Assembly: GCF_018069895.1 (NCBI RefSeq)
Contig: NZ_JAGQDH010000018.1
Span: forward strand, 1 to 58,747
Length of the DNA stretch: 58,747 nucleotides
Reading direction: 5' to 3'
Source of the DNA: Roseovarius autotrophicus
GTDB lineage: Bacteria > Pseudomonadota > Alphaproteobacteria > Rhodobacterales > Rhodobacteraceae
The position numbers were made by a program, and so were the translations under genes. The notes beneath the pieces are model-generated. The model made no database searches. It was not told the DNA's origin and worked only from the letters and a program-made list of their open reading frames with translations. Shown in pieces: positions 8,463-17,884 of this stretch; position 1 is the stretch's first letter; each line of letters opens with the position of its first letter.

Positions 8463-9647
8463 ATGCTCAAGATTGCCCTGATCTTCCACTCAGCCAGCAA
8501 TGACAACATGGGAGTCGGGGCGCTGAGCGTTTCGGAGGTGGCGATCCTGCGCGGCATCGCGGAGGCACGCGGCATCCCCGTCGCCATCACGGTGATCGAC
8601 AGTCTCGCCGAACGCCCGCCCTATGTGACGGGCGCGGATATCAGGATCCGGGCCACCCGGCCCCTGCGCAAGCCGCTCGATTTCTTCCGCGCGGTTCGGG
8701 CCGCAGATCTGGTGATCGATATTGGCGGCGGCGACAGTTTCGCCGATATCTATGGGCCTCGCCGCCTGACCCAGATGCTGCTGATGAAATACCTTACCCA
8801 TCTGGCGCGTCGGCCGCTGGTGCTGGCCCCGCAGACCTTCGGGCCGTTCCGGCACCGACTTTCGACCTTCCTTGCCCGTCAGTCGATCCGCCTTTCGGCC
8901 ATCACCACCACGCGTGACAGCCTCTCAACCGCCTGTCTGCGGGAGATGGGGATCAAGGGCGAGATCATCGAAGCCTCTGACGTGGCGCTGCGGCTGCCCT
9001 ATGACCCGCCTTCGCCGCGATCTGAGGGAGGGCCGGTCCGGGTGGGCCTCAACGTCTCGGGCCTGCTGATGAACGGGGGTTATACCGGCAACAACATGTT
9101 CAGGCTGCAAATGAATTACCCGCAACTGATCCGCGATATTCTGCGCCGCTTCAGCGACCACCCTGAACTTTGCGAGATCCATCTCGTGCCGCATGTGATT
9201 TCCTGGCGGAGCGGTGGCGTCGAGGATGACTATGCCGCGAGTCTGAAACTGCAAAAGGAATTTCCCTCCGTCACCGTCGCCCCTGGCTTCACCTCGCCTT
9301 CGGAGGCCAAGAGCTATATCGCGGGGATGGATTTCTTCATGGGCGCGCGCATGCATGCCTGCATTGCGGCGTTCTCGGCGGGCGTGCCGGTGGTGCCCAT
9401 GGCCTACAGCCGCAAGTTCGCGGGCCTCTTCGGAGCCTTGGGCTATAACGAGACGGTGGATTGCACCAGCCAGAGCGCCGAAGAAATCATGGCGCGGGTA
9501 TTTGACGCCTACGGGCGCCGTGCGGAACTGGTGCAAAGCCAGAAGGCAGCGCTGGCGACGGGGCTTGAGAAACTCGCCCGATACGAGGCCGCGCTTGGCG
9601 ATCTGATGGTACAGATGGCCAGACAGAAAGGGGCGCCCCGGGCATGA
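8463..9647 (+). CDS. Polysaccharide pyruvyltransferase family protein
   Basis: About 394 residues from ATG 8463 (AGGA six bases upstream; the longer frame from 8412 is less likely). The family signature is visible: NMGVGALSVSEVAIL near the N-terminus, DLVIDIGGGDSFADIYG near residue 92, APQTFGPF near residue 128, and the C-terminal FFMGARMHACIAAFSAGVPVV block. These enzymes move a pyruvyl ketal from phosphoenolpyruvate to a sugar, giving the polymer a negative charge; some relatives in this superfamily use other donors. The FrhB-like gene directly upstream is its usual genomic partner. Confidence 0.88.
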   Translation: MLKIALIFHSASNDNMGVGALSVSEVAILRGIAEARGIPVAITVIDSLAERPPYVTGADIRIRATRPLRKPLDFFRAVRAADLVIDIGGGDSFADIYGPRRLTQMLLMKYLTHLARRPLVLAPQTFGPFRHRLSTFLARQSIRLSAITTTRDSLSTACLREMGIKGEIIEASDVALRLPYDPPSPRSEGGPVRVGLNVSGLLMNGGYTGNNMFRLQMNYPQLIRDILRRFSDHPELCEIHLVPHVISWRSGGVEDDYAASLKLQKEFPSVTVAPGFTSPSEAKSYIAGMDFFMGARMHACIAAFSAGVPVVPMAYSRKFAGLFGALGYNETVDCTSQSAEEIMARVFDAYGRRAELVQSQKAALATGLEKLARYEAALGDLMVQMARQKGAPRA

Positions 9648-9735
9648 TTGCCATGGCCAGTCCTTTCACCTATCCTTGGAATATACTGTAAAGAGCCATT
9701 CTTCATCCAAATTATTTCGGCAAAAGGAATGCAAC

Positions 9736-10218
9736 ATGTCCTCTCAGCCAAAGCTCATGGTGGTGGCGTCAGCCGGGGGGCATTGGGTGCAGTTGATGAG
9801 GCTGCGTATGGCCTGGCGCGGGCTCCCGGTCATCTATCTGAGCACCGAGCCGGGACTTGCCGATATCGTTGCGACCGTGACCCGGGAAGATGGCAGCCCG
9901 CCCGCGACATTCGCTTCGGTCACCGATGCCAATCTCTCTGAAAAGGGTCGTCTCCTTCGCCAGCTGTTCGAGGTTCTCCTTGTAGTTCTGCGCTATCGTC
10001 CCGATGTGATTATTACCACAGGGGCAGCGCCGGGCTATTTCGCCCTGCGCTTTGGCAAGCTCTTCGGGGCACGCACCATCTGGATCGACAGCATGGCCAA
10101 TGCCGAGACGCTCTCGAAATCGGGACGGGAGGTCGGGAAATACGCCGATCTCTGGCTCACGCAATGGGAGCATCTGGCCCGCCCCGAAGGACCGCATTAC
10201 ATGGGATCGGTGCTTTGA
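9736..10218 (+). CDS. Alg14/PssD-like glycosyltransferase membrane-anchor subunit
   Basis: 160 residues from ATG 9736, preceded by AAAAGGA at eight bases. MVVASAGGHWVQLMRL is the N-terminal glycine-rich loop of the Alg14/EpsF/PssD family, with LFEVLLVVLRYRPDVIITTGAAPG in the middle and WIDSMANAETLS later. In these split GT-B enzymes Alg14 binds the lipid acceptor and recruits the catalytic Alg13 partner, which follows immediately. The start lies in a short AT-rich stretch (9650-9735) that separates it from the pyruvyltransferase and could hold a promoter. Confidence 0.87.
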   Translation: MSSQPKLMVVASAGGHWVQLMRLRMAWRGLPVIYLSTEPGLADIVATVTREDGSPPATFASVTDANLSEKGRLLRQLFEVLLVVLRYRPDVIITTGAAPGYFALRFGKLFGARTIWIDSMANAETLSKSGREVGKYADLWLTQWEHLARPEGPHYMGSVL

Positions 10219-10721
10219 TCTTCCTGACAACCGGCACGCAACTGCCCTTTGACCGGCTTGTGCGTGCCGTGGATGACTGGGTCGAGAAAGCGAAACCTGG
10301 ATGCGAGATTTTCGCGCAGGTTCTGCCCGCCACTCATGGCCCTTACCGGCCGCGAAATTTCGACACCAGGGAACGGCTTTCACCGCGCGATTATGCCGAG
10401 ATATTCGACAAGGCCCGACTCATCATCTCCCATGCCGGGATGGGCACGATCCTCACGGCCCTCACCCGGGGCAAGCAGATCTGCATCATGCCCCGGCAGG
10501 TAAAATACAACGAACACAGGAACGATCATCAGTTCGCCACCGTCGAGCGGCTGAAGGATTACCCCGGGCTGTTCAAGGCTCGTGACGAGCATGAGCTGCC
10601 GACCCGTCTCGACGCGGCCATGCGATCGATCGGATCATCCCGCCCAGAGGCAATCGGTCTCTTCGCCGATAGGGGCTTCACGGACAACTTGCGGAAGTTC
10701 ATCCTGACCGGGCAAACTTAG
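10215..10721 (+). CDS. Alg13/PssE-like catalytic glycosyltransferase subunit
   Basis: About 168 residues of the glycosyltransferase family 28 C-terminal domain. IFLTTGTQLPFDRLV at the start and ARLIISHAGMGTILTALTRG near residue 72 form the UDP-sugar binding site; the MPRQVKYNEHRNDHQ segment completes it. The likely start is TTG 10215, overlapping the stop of the Alg14-like gene, because the homologous proteins begin at this phenylalanine-rich strand and no ATG lies close. The overlap fits one-to-one production of the two subunits. Together they would add a single sugar, commonly GlcNAc, GlcA or Gal in relatives. Confidence 0.85.
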   Translation: MIFLTTGTQLPFDRLVRAVDDWVEKAKPGCEIFAQVLPATHGPYRPRNFDTRERLSPRDYAEIFDKARLIISHAGMGTILTALTRGKQICIMPRQVKYNEHRNDHQFATVERLKDYPGLFKARDEHELPTRLDAAMRSIGSSRPEAIGLFADRGFTDNLRKFILTGQT

Positions 10722-10724
10722 TCC

Positions 10725-11375
10725 CTATTGCGGTCGTTCCCGCAGCCACCATCCCGCCACCCAGCCGGTAAGGAACCCGCCCAGATGGGTCTCCCAGGCG
10801 AGGTTGCCCGCCATCCCCCAATACATCACCAGATTGAGCAGCACGAGCAGCCCGATCACCCGCAGCACCGGCCCGATGCCTGCCCGCGCCAGGCGCCGCG
10901 CGGCATAGTCCCAGCCGACCAGCGCCCCCACCAGACCAAAAAGCGCCCCCGAAGCGCCCACCATCGGCTGCACGGCGGTGGAGAGCAGGGCAAAGCCCAC
11001 GGCCCCCCCCAGCAGCGAGAGCGCATAGATCGCCGCGAAACGCCCTTGCCCCGCCCGCTCGATCACCAGCCGCCCCAGCGAGGCCAGGGTGATCATGTTG
11101 ACCAGAAGATGGACAAGACCCCCGTGCAGAAACCCGTAGCTGGCGAACATCGTCACCGGCTGTGCCGCATAGTTGGGCCGCCAGTTGTCCAGAAGTCCCC
11201 GCCAGAACCCACCATTCTGATAGGCCAACCCCCGCCAGCGCGGCGAGCCCCAGAGCCCGAAATCCGCCCCCTGCAAAGTCATCTCAATGGCCACGCAGAT
11301 TATGAGGATGATGATCAACACCCCATGACTGGCAAGGATGGCACGGTGCGCAGGCAGGGGGGGGCGGGTCTCCAT
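10725..11375 (-). CDS. Rhomboid family intramembrane serine protease
   Basis: 216 residues, six to seven hydrophobic segments. The catalytic serine is in VGASGALFGLVGAL near residue 142 and the partner histidine in ETHLGGFLTGW near residue 197; FLHGGLVHLLVNM near residue 83 holds the conserved H-x-x-x-N element of the oxyanion region. It lies downstream of the exosortase gene on the same strand, 66 bases away. Rhombosortases, a rhomboid branch, process GlyGly-CTERM proteins, but no GlyGly-CTERM protein was seen here. A role in maturing surface proteins together with XrtD is a guess from position only. Confidence 0.9.
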   Translation of the reverse strand: METRPPLPAHRAILASHGVLIIILIICVAIEMTLQGADFGLWGSPRWRGLAYQNGGFWRGLLDNWRPNYAAQPVTMFASYGFLHGGLVHLLVNMITLASLGRLVIERAGQGRFAAIYALSLLGGAVGFALLSTAVQPMVGASGALFGLVGALVGWDYAARRLARAGIGPVLRVIGLLVLLNLVMYWGMAGNLAWETHLGGFLTGWVAGWWLRERPQ

Positions 11376-11441
11376 CCTTACTGGATGCGCCAGCAGGGTG
11401 GGAAACTCAAGTGGAGAGCCCGCCGTTCATGTCCCGAGACA

Positions 11442-13037
11442 TCACCCCGGCACAAACCGGGGCAGCCTCGGCAGGCTCTCGCGCATCAGCCGCTGCAACC
11501 GCTCGTCGGCCGCGTCTTCGGGTTCGCCGACAAGGATCGGGGTGATGTAGCGCACGATGGCGCCGTCGGTGCGGTCGATGGTCAGGCTGTCATAGACCAC
11601 GCTCATCTTGGCCTTGAAATCGTTGGTGATACGTTTGCCGCGCTGTTCGAACCAGTAATAGACCAGTTGTTGCGACAGGCCCTTCTGGATCACCGCGCGG
11701 TTGACGTTGAAGGTGCCATAGCCGGTGCCGGACATGTCCACGGGCACGGTCTCGAAGCGGAAGATCTCCCAGCCGCCCGAGGGCAGGCAGACCTCGGGGG
11801 AATGGATGCCGCTGCCCTCGGTCTGCTTGTCATAGAAGGCCATGAACAGCTCGACCGGGGCCGTCTCGGCCGGGTTGCGGAACGAGGAGACGAGATAGTC
11901 GGTGGCCCCCAGCACCTGCTCGATATCCGGCTCCAGCATCGAGAAGGTGGCCGACCATTCCCCCATCTGCCGCGGGTAGAGCGCGAAGGGATCGCGGTCG
12001 AGCGGCGCGGGTTCCTTGCCCTGTTGCAGCACCCAGCCCGCCGAGACCGCCAGCGTCAGCAGCGCGCCCAGGGCCAGCCCGCGCGAGGCGCGGATGCCGG
12101 TAATGCGGGCGGCGATGGCACCAAAGCCGGAGGTGTCGAGATCGATCGCCTCCGAGAGCGGCTTGGGATTGGGCGTCAGCCGTTGCAGCGCCACGGCCAT
12201 GAGAAAGAGGATCGCGATACAGGCGCCAAAGATCACCCAGCCTTCGAAATAATGCAGGAAGCCCTCGGCCTGTTCGATCCCGTAGCTGTTGACCAGCACG
12301 CCGATGACGCCGATGCGAAAGGAATTCATCAGCACGGTGAGCGGCGCGGCGGCCAGCAGCAGCACCACCTTGTGCCAGAGAGGCCCGCGATAGAGGATCG
12401 CGAAAAGATAGGAAAAGCTCAGGATCGGAAAGAGATAGCGCAGCCCGGAACAGGCTTCGGCCACCTGTAGCTTGTAGATGCCAAGATCGATCACATTGCC
12501 TTCGAGATAGACCGGCACCCCCATCAGCGCCACGAACCAGACGCCGATCTCCGAGGAAATGGTCTGCAGGAAGATGGTCATCTTGAGATAGATGAACTGC
12601 GGCAGCGGCAGCATGAAGACCAGATGCACCACGCCCAGCTGGTGCTTCTTGCCGCGCTCCCAGCCGAAGATCGTCAGCACCACACCGCCCACCCAGAGGA
12701 TGAAACCATAGGTGACGATATCGGGGATGCGCGTCAGATTGCCGGCAATGGCCACGAGCAAGGCGAGCGTGATCACGATGAGGCCCGGCGCGCGGTCATG
12801 CACGACCGGTCGAGGCGGCGGCAGGCGGCGCATCTCGCGCAGGAAGAGATAAAGCGAGATGAGCGGAATGAGCGGCCCGTGGCTGTATTCGGCGGTGGAC
12901 CAGGCCTGCGCCAGCGATACGAAGCCGATCCAGAAGATCGGGATCGAGCCGAGGACAAGCAGCATGAACCAGAACAGCCCCGCCGGATTGAGCGGCCGGG
13001 CAAAAACCCCGAAGCCGACCTGATCGGTTACCGACAT
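11442..13037 (-). CDS. xrtD: VPLPA-CTERM-specific exosortase XrtD with EpsI-like domain
   Basis: 531 residues from ATG 13037. The first 290 residues are a multi-pass exosortase domain with the catalytic triad visible: Cys196 in [10 protein letters not shown], Arg241 in NSFRIG and His262 in HYFEGW. From about residue 320 a periplasmic EpsI-like domain follows ([14 protein letters not shown] near residue 440), a fusion typical of XrtD. The enzyme cleaves the C-terminal VPLPA-CTERM signal in the inner membrane and transfers the protein onward, probably to a polysaccharide or lipid. Two proteins with such signals are on this plasmid (23306-23962 and 47909-48502). It is the fifth gene of the minus-strand exopolysaccharide arm. 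A longer frame to 13187 has a proline-rich, unlikely N-terminus. Confidence 0.92.
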   Translation of the reverse strand: MSVTDQVGFGVFARPLNPAGLFWFMLLVLGSIPIFWIGFVSLAQAWSTAEYSHGPLIPLISLYLFLREMRRLPPPRPVVHDRAPGLIVITLALLVAIAGNLTRIPDIVTYGFILWVGGVVLTIFGWERGKKHQLGVVHLVFMLPLPQFIYLKMTIFLQTISSEIGVWFVALMGVPVYLEGNVIDLGIYKLQVAEACSGLRYLFPILSFSYLFAILYRGPLWHKVVLLLAAAPLTVLMNSFRIGVIGVLVNSYGIEQAEGFLHYFEGWVIFGACIAILFLMAVALQRLTPNPKPLSEAIDLDTSGFGAIAARITGIRASRGLALGALLTLAVSAGWVLQQGKEPAPLDRDPFALYPRQMGEWSATFSMLEPDIEQVLGATDYLVSSFRNPAETAPVELFMAFYDKQTEGSGIHSPEVCLPSGGWEIFRFETVPVDMSGTGYGTFNVNRAVIQKGLSQQLVYYWFEQRGKRITNDFKAKMSVVYDSLTIDRTDGAIVRYITPILVGEPEDAADERLQRLMRESLPRLPRFVPG

Positions 13038-13195
13038 GTCATCCCGCTCCCTTACCCGCAGCACTCTGTCAAGAACGGCCAACAGCCGCCGTCCATACCA
13101 GATTTCTAACGGAAATTTGGGGCAAAGGCGATTCAAAACCGGGGGCGAGGGCGGGTTGGAGGGCGGCGGAACAGACTGTTTCCCCAAAAGGCGCG

Positions 13196-13216
13196 GCGCC
13201 CCGGTCTCAGGGGCGC
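13196..13216 (-). terminator. Stem-loop at the end of the outer-membrane barrel gene
   Basis: GCGCCCC (13196-13202) pairs perfectly with GGGGCGC (13210-13216); the barrel gene's stop codon lies in the seven-base loop. Read on the minus strand the stem is followed by a few bases and then TTTT, so it could be a weak intrinsic terminator or a processing site that lowers xrtD expression relative to the upstream export genes. Confidence 0.5.
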
Positions 13217-14616
13217 AGGACGAACTCCCGCTCGAGCGTCAGGAACACCCGGTTCGAGGTGGCAGTGCCGATATTCTCTTCGTCGCGCATGCGGAATTCA
13301 TAGCCCGAAGACAGCCGCCAGTCCGGCGTGAGAGCGCGCGAATAGGTGGCGCGCAGATCGGCGCGGGTGGTGTCGTTCACCGCAGGGCCGCCTGCCCGAT
13401 CCAGATCGGCAACATTGACCGAAAAGCCCAGATCCGAGATCTCGTTGATCTCGTAGGTGTAATTCACCGAGGCGCGGGTGGTGCGCAATTCGTTCGAGCG
13501 CGAACTGGTGGTGACCTGCCGCTCGAGCGAGGCGGTGAGCGTGCTGCGCGCCATCTCGTGGGTGACGGCAAGGCTACCCACCGGGCGGATCGTGTCATCG
13601 ACATCGCTGGTGGCACCAAGACTGAACGCCAGCCCGCCACGTGGCAGCGGCATGGCGCGATTGACAAGCCATGTGGCCGTGCGCCCGTTCACGCTTTCGC
13701 GCAGATCGAAGCTGGTGCCGATCATGCCCCGGGTCAGCTCGCGCTCGAGCGCGAGACTGCCGATGAATCCGGTATTGGTGTCGGTCTGGCGCAGGCCGCC
13801 GATGGTCTCCTCGGTCTCGATCTGCTGATAGCCGATGAGAATGTCGAACGTGTCGATCTGCGACAGCGCCTGTGTCAGTCCCAGATTGACGCTGCCGGTC
13901 ACCCGGTCGGTCTGCGGCACATCCTCGGCGGAATAATCCTCGTAGCGCAGCACCACCCGCCCTTCGGTGACCGGGCTGAGGGTGACGCGCGTCGTGCCGG
14001 TCAGGTTGAAAATCTCGGTGTCAAACAGATCGGGATCGTTGGTGTCGCTGAAATCCTGCCTGCGATAGCGTCCGTCCAGCCGGAACCCGACCGGATCGGT
14101 CAGACCGCTTTCAAGGGAAAACCGCGCGCCGAACTGCTCGCGGTCGCCGCGATCGCGGGTCAGGTCGCTCGGGTCGAGCGGATCATCGATGAAAAACCGG
14201 TCATCGAAAGGATCGAGGGAATCGACCGAGGCGAAACTGTAATCCGCGCCAAAGCTGAGCCGGCTGTTCACCCCGTCCCGATCATAGCCCAACCGGGCAT
14301 TGCGATCGTCGAGGACAGAGCTGCCGCCGGGCGGCTCATTGGCGCGCAAGAGCCCGCTGAGATCGAGCCGCAGAACGTCATTGGCACGCCGGTTCAGATA
14401 ACCGAAGGACAACCGCGTGTCGAAGAGCGTGGCGTTATCGCCGTTATTGGGATCGAGATTGTAATTGTCCGTGGCACTCAGCGTCGAACCGATCCCGAAG
14501 CGCAGCACCGGCCCGCCCGTCTCGGGGCTGCCCAGCTGCTGCGCCAGCATCGGCCCGGTGCCGAGCGCAAGCACGGACAGGCATCCGCCGCCGATCAGAA
14601 AGCGCATGGGTTTCAC
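13207..14616 (-). CDS. Outer-membrane beta-barrel protein of the XrtD polysaccharide locus
   Basis: 469 residues with a signal peptide (hydrophobic core [14 protein letters not shown], cleavage after MLAQ near residue 26). The rest shows the alternating polar/hydrophobic pattern, aspartate-rich turns and aromatic strand ends of a beta-barrel, for example [12 protein letters not shown] and [10 protein letters not shown]. Proteins of this type replace the AlgE/PelB-like porin in PEP-CTERM/VPLPA exopolysaccharide loci, providing the outer-membrane pore. It begins ten bases after the Wza-like gene and precedes xrtD. The pore role is inferred from fold and place; no close family name can be given. 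Confidence 0.75.
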   Translation of the reverse strand: MKPMRFLIGGGCLSVLALGTGPMLAQQLGSPETGGPVLRFGIGSTLSATDNYNLDPNNGDNATLFDTRLSFGYLNRRANDVLRLDLSGLLRANEPPGGSSVLDDRNARLGYDRDGVNSRLSFGADYSFASVDSLDPFDDRFFIDDPLDPSDLTRDRGDREQFGARFSLESGLTDPVGFRLDGRYRRQDFSDTNDPDLFDTEIFNLTGTTRVTLSPVTEGRVVLRYEDYSAEDVPQTDRVTGSVNLGLTQALSQIDTFDILIGYQQIETEETIGGLRQTDTNTGFIGSLALERELTRGMIGTSFDLRESVNGRTATWLVNRAMPLPRGGLAFSLGATSDVDDTIRPVGSLAVTHEMARSTLTASLERQVTTSSRSNELRTTRASVNYTYEINEISDLGFSVNVADLDRAGGPAVNDTTRADLRATYSRALTPDWRLSSGYEFRMRDEENIGTATSNRVFLTLEREFVLRP

Positions 14617-14625
14617 GGCGCGCCC

Positions 14626-15231
14626 TTACTCGAAAAGGCGCCGCTCCGGCACAACGATCACGTCGCCCGGGGCCAGCACCGTCGTGCCGCTGATGCTGTC
14701 CGCCCCGCCCATGGTGCGATAGTTGAAGCGGTAGACGGTTTCCTGGTTGCTGGCCGGATCGACCCGGCGCAGCTGGATGCGTTTCTCGGCGGCAAAGCGC
14801 GACAGTCCGCCCGCCTCGGCCAGGAACTGGATGAGCGTGGTGCCGGGCAGCACCTCCTTGCGACCGGGCTGATTGACCTCGCCGACGATATAGACATTCA
14901 TCAGGTTGGGCTCTGCCTGCCGGCGAAGATCTCTCGGGGCGAGGGCCGCCACCGAGACAAGCACCGTCGGCGCCACGGCGAAATTGCCGGCCAGTTCCGA
15001 GGTGAGCGTCTGCGCCACGCTGTCGACATTGCGACCGCCGGCCCGCACGGTGCCCACCAGCGGCACGCTGATCGAGCCATCCGGCAGCACCAGAACATTG
15101 CGGTTGAGGTTCGGATCCTCAAGAACCTCGATCTGAAGCGTATCGCCCGGCTGGATGCGATAGCCGCTTTGCGCGGTGGCGACCCCGGCCAGACCCGCCA
15201 TCAGGAAAAATGCCGTCAGAAACCTGATCAT
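14626..15231 (-). CDS. Polysaccharide export protein (Wza/GumB-like)
   Basis: 201 residues with a signal peptide ending at ATAQ (residue 21). YRIQPGDTLQIEVLEDP is the conserved start of the Poly_export domain, followed by LPDGSISVPLVGTVRAGG, and MNVYIVGEVNQPGRKEVLPG is a SLBB domain. No lipobox cysteine is present, so it is probably a soluble periplasmic or membrane-associated variant shorter than E. coli Wza, consistent with partnership with the separate barrel protein encoded next. It would link the chain-length protein in the inner membrane to the outer-membrane exit. Confidence 0.9.
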   Translation of the reverse strand: MIRFLTAFFLMAGLAGVATAQSGYRIQPGDTLQIEVLEDPNLNRNVLVLPDGSISVPLVGTVRAGGRNVDSVAQTLTSELAGNFAVAPTVLVSVAALAPRDLRRQAEPNLMNVYIVGEVNQPGRKEVLPGTTLIQFLAEAGGLSRFAAEKRIQLRRVDPASNQETVYRFNYRTMGGADSISGTTVLAPGDVIVVPERRLFE

Positions 15232-15360
15232 GCTGTGCCTCTGTCCCGTGATGTCTCATTTTGTGTTGAATCTACGTCATTTTACGATGTGCCAAAACAG
15301 GCAAAAGAAAGAAAACACGCGCCTGCGGCAGATTTGTAGCGCTCGGGCGGTGATTTCCCG

Positions 15361-17802
15361 TCACTCCCGCGTCGCGCCCTCCTCTGTCACGGTCGCCAGA
15401 CGCGCGATCTCGGCCTCGACCTCGGCCATGAAACCGGGCCGCGGGCCGTCGCCCACGATCTCGATCACCTTGCGGAACTGCGCCAGCGCCTCGGCCTCGC
15501 GGCCAAGCGCGGCATAGGTGCGCGCCAGGTGATACTGCACCGACGCATCCCCCGGCAGCCCCGCTGCCGCCGGTTCCAGCGCGCCAAGCGCCGAGTCGAG
15601 ATCACCACGGCGGAAGGCGATCCAGCCATAGGTGTCCTGAAAGGCCGGCACCTCGCGCCCACGCAACCGCCGGGCAATCTCATGGGCGCGCGTCAGGCTT
15701 TCGGCATCCTCGCGCCCGGTCGCCAGCAGGCTGGCCAGATTGTTGGCGATGATCAGGTTGCTGCTGTTGGCGGCATAAAGCCGGTCATAGATGGCAATCG
15801 CCCCCTCGATATCGCCCTCGCTCTCGAACATGCCGGCCAGCGCCCAATTGAGCCGCAGGTTCCCGGGCAGGATCGCAAGGCCGTCATCGAGCGCCTGCCG
15901 GGCCGCCGCCGGATCCTCCTGCGCCGCGCTGATGCTGTAGAGGGCCAGCCAGAATCGCGGATCCTGCGGCGCGGCCAGGGTCAGATCGCGAAACGCCGCC
16001 TGTGCCGCCGCGCGCTCTCCGGTCACCGCCTGCACCGAGGCCAGCAGGAAGCGCGCGTTCAGATCGTCGGGATTGGCCGCGAGCGTCTCGCGCGCATAGG
16101 TGCGCGCGCCCTCTTCATCGCCCTGGGTCAGGCGGGTGCGCACGATCGCCGCCGCTGCCGCCATGCCGCCCGCCCCGTCCCCCGCCAGCCCGTCGAGAAA
16201 GCTCATGAGCTCGTCCTGACGGTCCTGCGCGGCAAGCCGGCGCGCGGTCAGCTCGTTGGCGATCTGCCCGGCGGTGACGCGGTCGGAATGGCGGCGCAGC
16301 GTCTCGATCACCTGATCCAGGCGCGGCCAGTCCCGCTCGCCCAGATGGACATCTCCCAGGCCGCCCAGCAGGGCGATACTGTCGGGGGCCAGCCGCAGCG
16401 CATTGATCAGCACGGTTTCGGCCGTCCGCCGGTTGCCCTGCGAGATAAGGTAGCGCGCATAGCGCAGCGATTCCTCGGGCGCATTGCGCGAGGCCTCGAC
16501 CGCGCGGCTCAGCATCTCGGCCATCAGGTCGCGATTGCCCGCGCGTTCATGGGCCTGCGCCATCAGCGTCATCGCCTGCGCGTCATTGGGCGCCGCGCCA
16601 AGCGCCGTGCGCAGCGCGACGATCGCCTCGTCGGTGCGGTCGCTCTCGATCAGCCAGCCCGCCCGCATCTTGAGCGCCTCGACCTGGCTCCGGTCCTGTT
16701 CGAGCACCTCCTCGATCAGGGCGCGCGCGCCGACATTGTTGCCGGTCGCATCAAGCATCCGCGCCAGCATGACCATGATGCTGCGCCGCTCGTCCGAAGG
16801 GGCCATCCCGCCGATCAGCCCTTCCATCCCGGAGATGGCCGCATCCCGTTCCCCCAGATCAAAGCGGAACCCGGCGCGCAGCGCGGTCAGTTGCGCGCGC
16901 GCCGGCGGATCCCCGGCCAGGATACGCTCCAGTTCGGCCAACGCGGTCGCGCGGTCGCGCACCTCGGACAGGAAGCGGATATAGGTGGTGATATCCTCGA
17001 CCGTGCCCGAATCGGCCCGGGCGCGCAGAAACGCATCGGCCGCCTCGATGTCGCCTTGCGAGAGATACCAGCGCACCAGCGTCGCCAGCACGCTCGGGTC
17101 GTCGGGGAAGATCCCGAGCATCTCCTCAAGCTGTGCACGGATCTCGCGCGTCTCGCCAAGCTGGTTCAGCACGCCCAGCCGGAGCGTGTAAAGCTCGCGG
17201 TCTCCGGACGCCTCGGCAAGGGCGGCGTCGATGGCCGCAAGCGCCCCCGTCCAGTCCTGGTTGCGGATGAGATCGTCGATCAGCACCCGCCGCGCGATCA
17301 TCAGGCCGGGATCCTCGGAAACAAGCGCCTGCGCCCGGATTACCGTCTCGTGCCGCGCCGCCGCATCATTGCCCATGATCGCATCGCGATAGGCAAGCGT
17401 GAGGTTCACGGCCTGAACCAGGCGGTCCTCCGGCGCAAGCCCGGCCGCCACCGCGCCGTGACGGCGCGCGGCGTCCCAGTCACTGACCTCGAGCGACAGC
17501 TCGGCCAGGGCGCGCTGACCAGGCAAATTGTCAGGATATTGCTCGACCAGACGCAGATACTGGCCATAGGCCTCGCGGATATTGCCCCGCCCACGCTCGG
17601 CCTCGGCATAAAGCAGCCGCGCCTCGTGATGCATGCCGTTCAGCTTGAAGACATTGCGGAACTCCACGAGGGCGCGATCGACATCGCCCTGTTCCAGCAG
17701 GGCGCGGCCGGATTGGAAATGCCCCTCGGCACGCTCTTCCGCCGTATCGCAGAAGGACAGAAGCCCCGCGGTGACAAGCGCCAGGAAAGTCGGTTTGATC
17801 AT
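15361..17802 (-). CDS. TPR-repeat lipoprotein of the exopolysaccharide/VPLPA-CTERM locus (PrsT-like)
   Basis: About 813 residues. The N-terminus from ATG 17802 is a signal sequence ending LLSFC, a lipobox with an unusual residue before the cysteine. The rest is a long alpha-solenoid of tetratricopeptide-like repeats: ALVEFRNVFKLNGMHHEARLLYAEAERGRGN near residue 40 starts the series and AALGREAEALAQFRKVIE near the C-terminus ends it, some twenty helical hairpins in all. Similar proteins, called PrsT in PEP-CTERM loci, are periplasmic scaffolds for polymer export machinery. It lies between the sugar transferase and the Wza-like gene, all on one strand. Confidence 0.85.
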   Translation of the reverse strand: MIKPTFLALVTAGLLSFCDTAEERAEGHFQSGRALLEQGDVDRALVEFRNVFKLNGMHHEARLLYAEAERGRGNIREAYGQYLRLVEQYPDNLPGQRALAELSLEVSDWDAARRHGAVAAGLAPEDRLVQAVNLTLAYRDAIMGNDAAARHETVIRAQALVSEDPGLMIARRVLIDDLIRNQDWTGALAAIDAALAEASGDRELYTLRLGVLNQLGETREIRAQLEEMLGIFPDDPSVLATLVRWYLSQGDIEAADAFLRARADSGTVEDITTYIRFLSEVRDRATALAELERILAGDPPARAQLTALRAGFRFDLGERDAAISGMEGLIGGMAPSDERRSIMVMLARMLDATGNNVGARALIEEVLEQDRSQVEALKMRAGWLIESDRTDEAIVALRTALGAAPNDAQAMTLMAQAHERAGNRDLMAEMLSRAVEASRNAPEESLRYARYLISQGNRRTAETVLINALRLAPDSIALLGGLGDVHLGERDWPRLDQVIETLRRHSDRVTAGQIANELTARRLAAQDRQDELMSFLDGLAGDGAGGMAAAAAIVRTRLTQGDEEGARTYARETLAANPDDLNARFLLASVQAVTGERAAAQAAFRDLTLAAPQDPRFWLALYSISAAQEDPAAARQALDDGLAILPGNLRLNWALAGMFESEGDIEGAIAIYDRLYAANSSNLIIANNLASLLATGREDAESLTRAHEIARRLRGREVPAFQDTYGWIAFRRGDLDSALGALEPAAAGLPGDASVQYHLARTYAALGREAEALAQFRKVIEIVGDGPRPGFMAEVEAEIARLATVTEEGATRE

Positions 17803-17884
17803 GTCGCCACTCTTGCATCCTTGAGCCGGCACCGCATCCCGGCCCCATCACGCTCCCCGAAGATCTCCGACGGGCGGCGCGTGG

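Noticed and set aside
10728..12470. 580-codon open frame on the plus strand
   Set aside because: Antisense to the rhomboid and xrtD genes, which have clear active-site motifs. The frame is rich in Arg, Pro, His and Gln, a known by-product of high GC in the third codon position.
13036..15339. 767-codon open frame on the plus strand
   Set aside because: Opposite to the barrel and Wza-like genes; low-complexity Gly/Arg/Ile composition and no domain.
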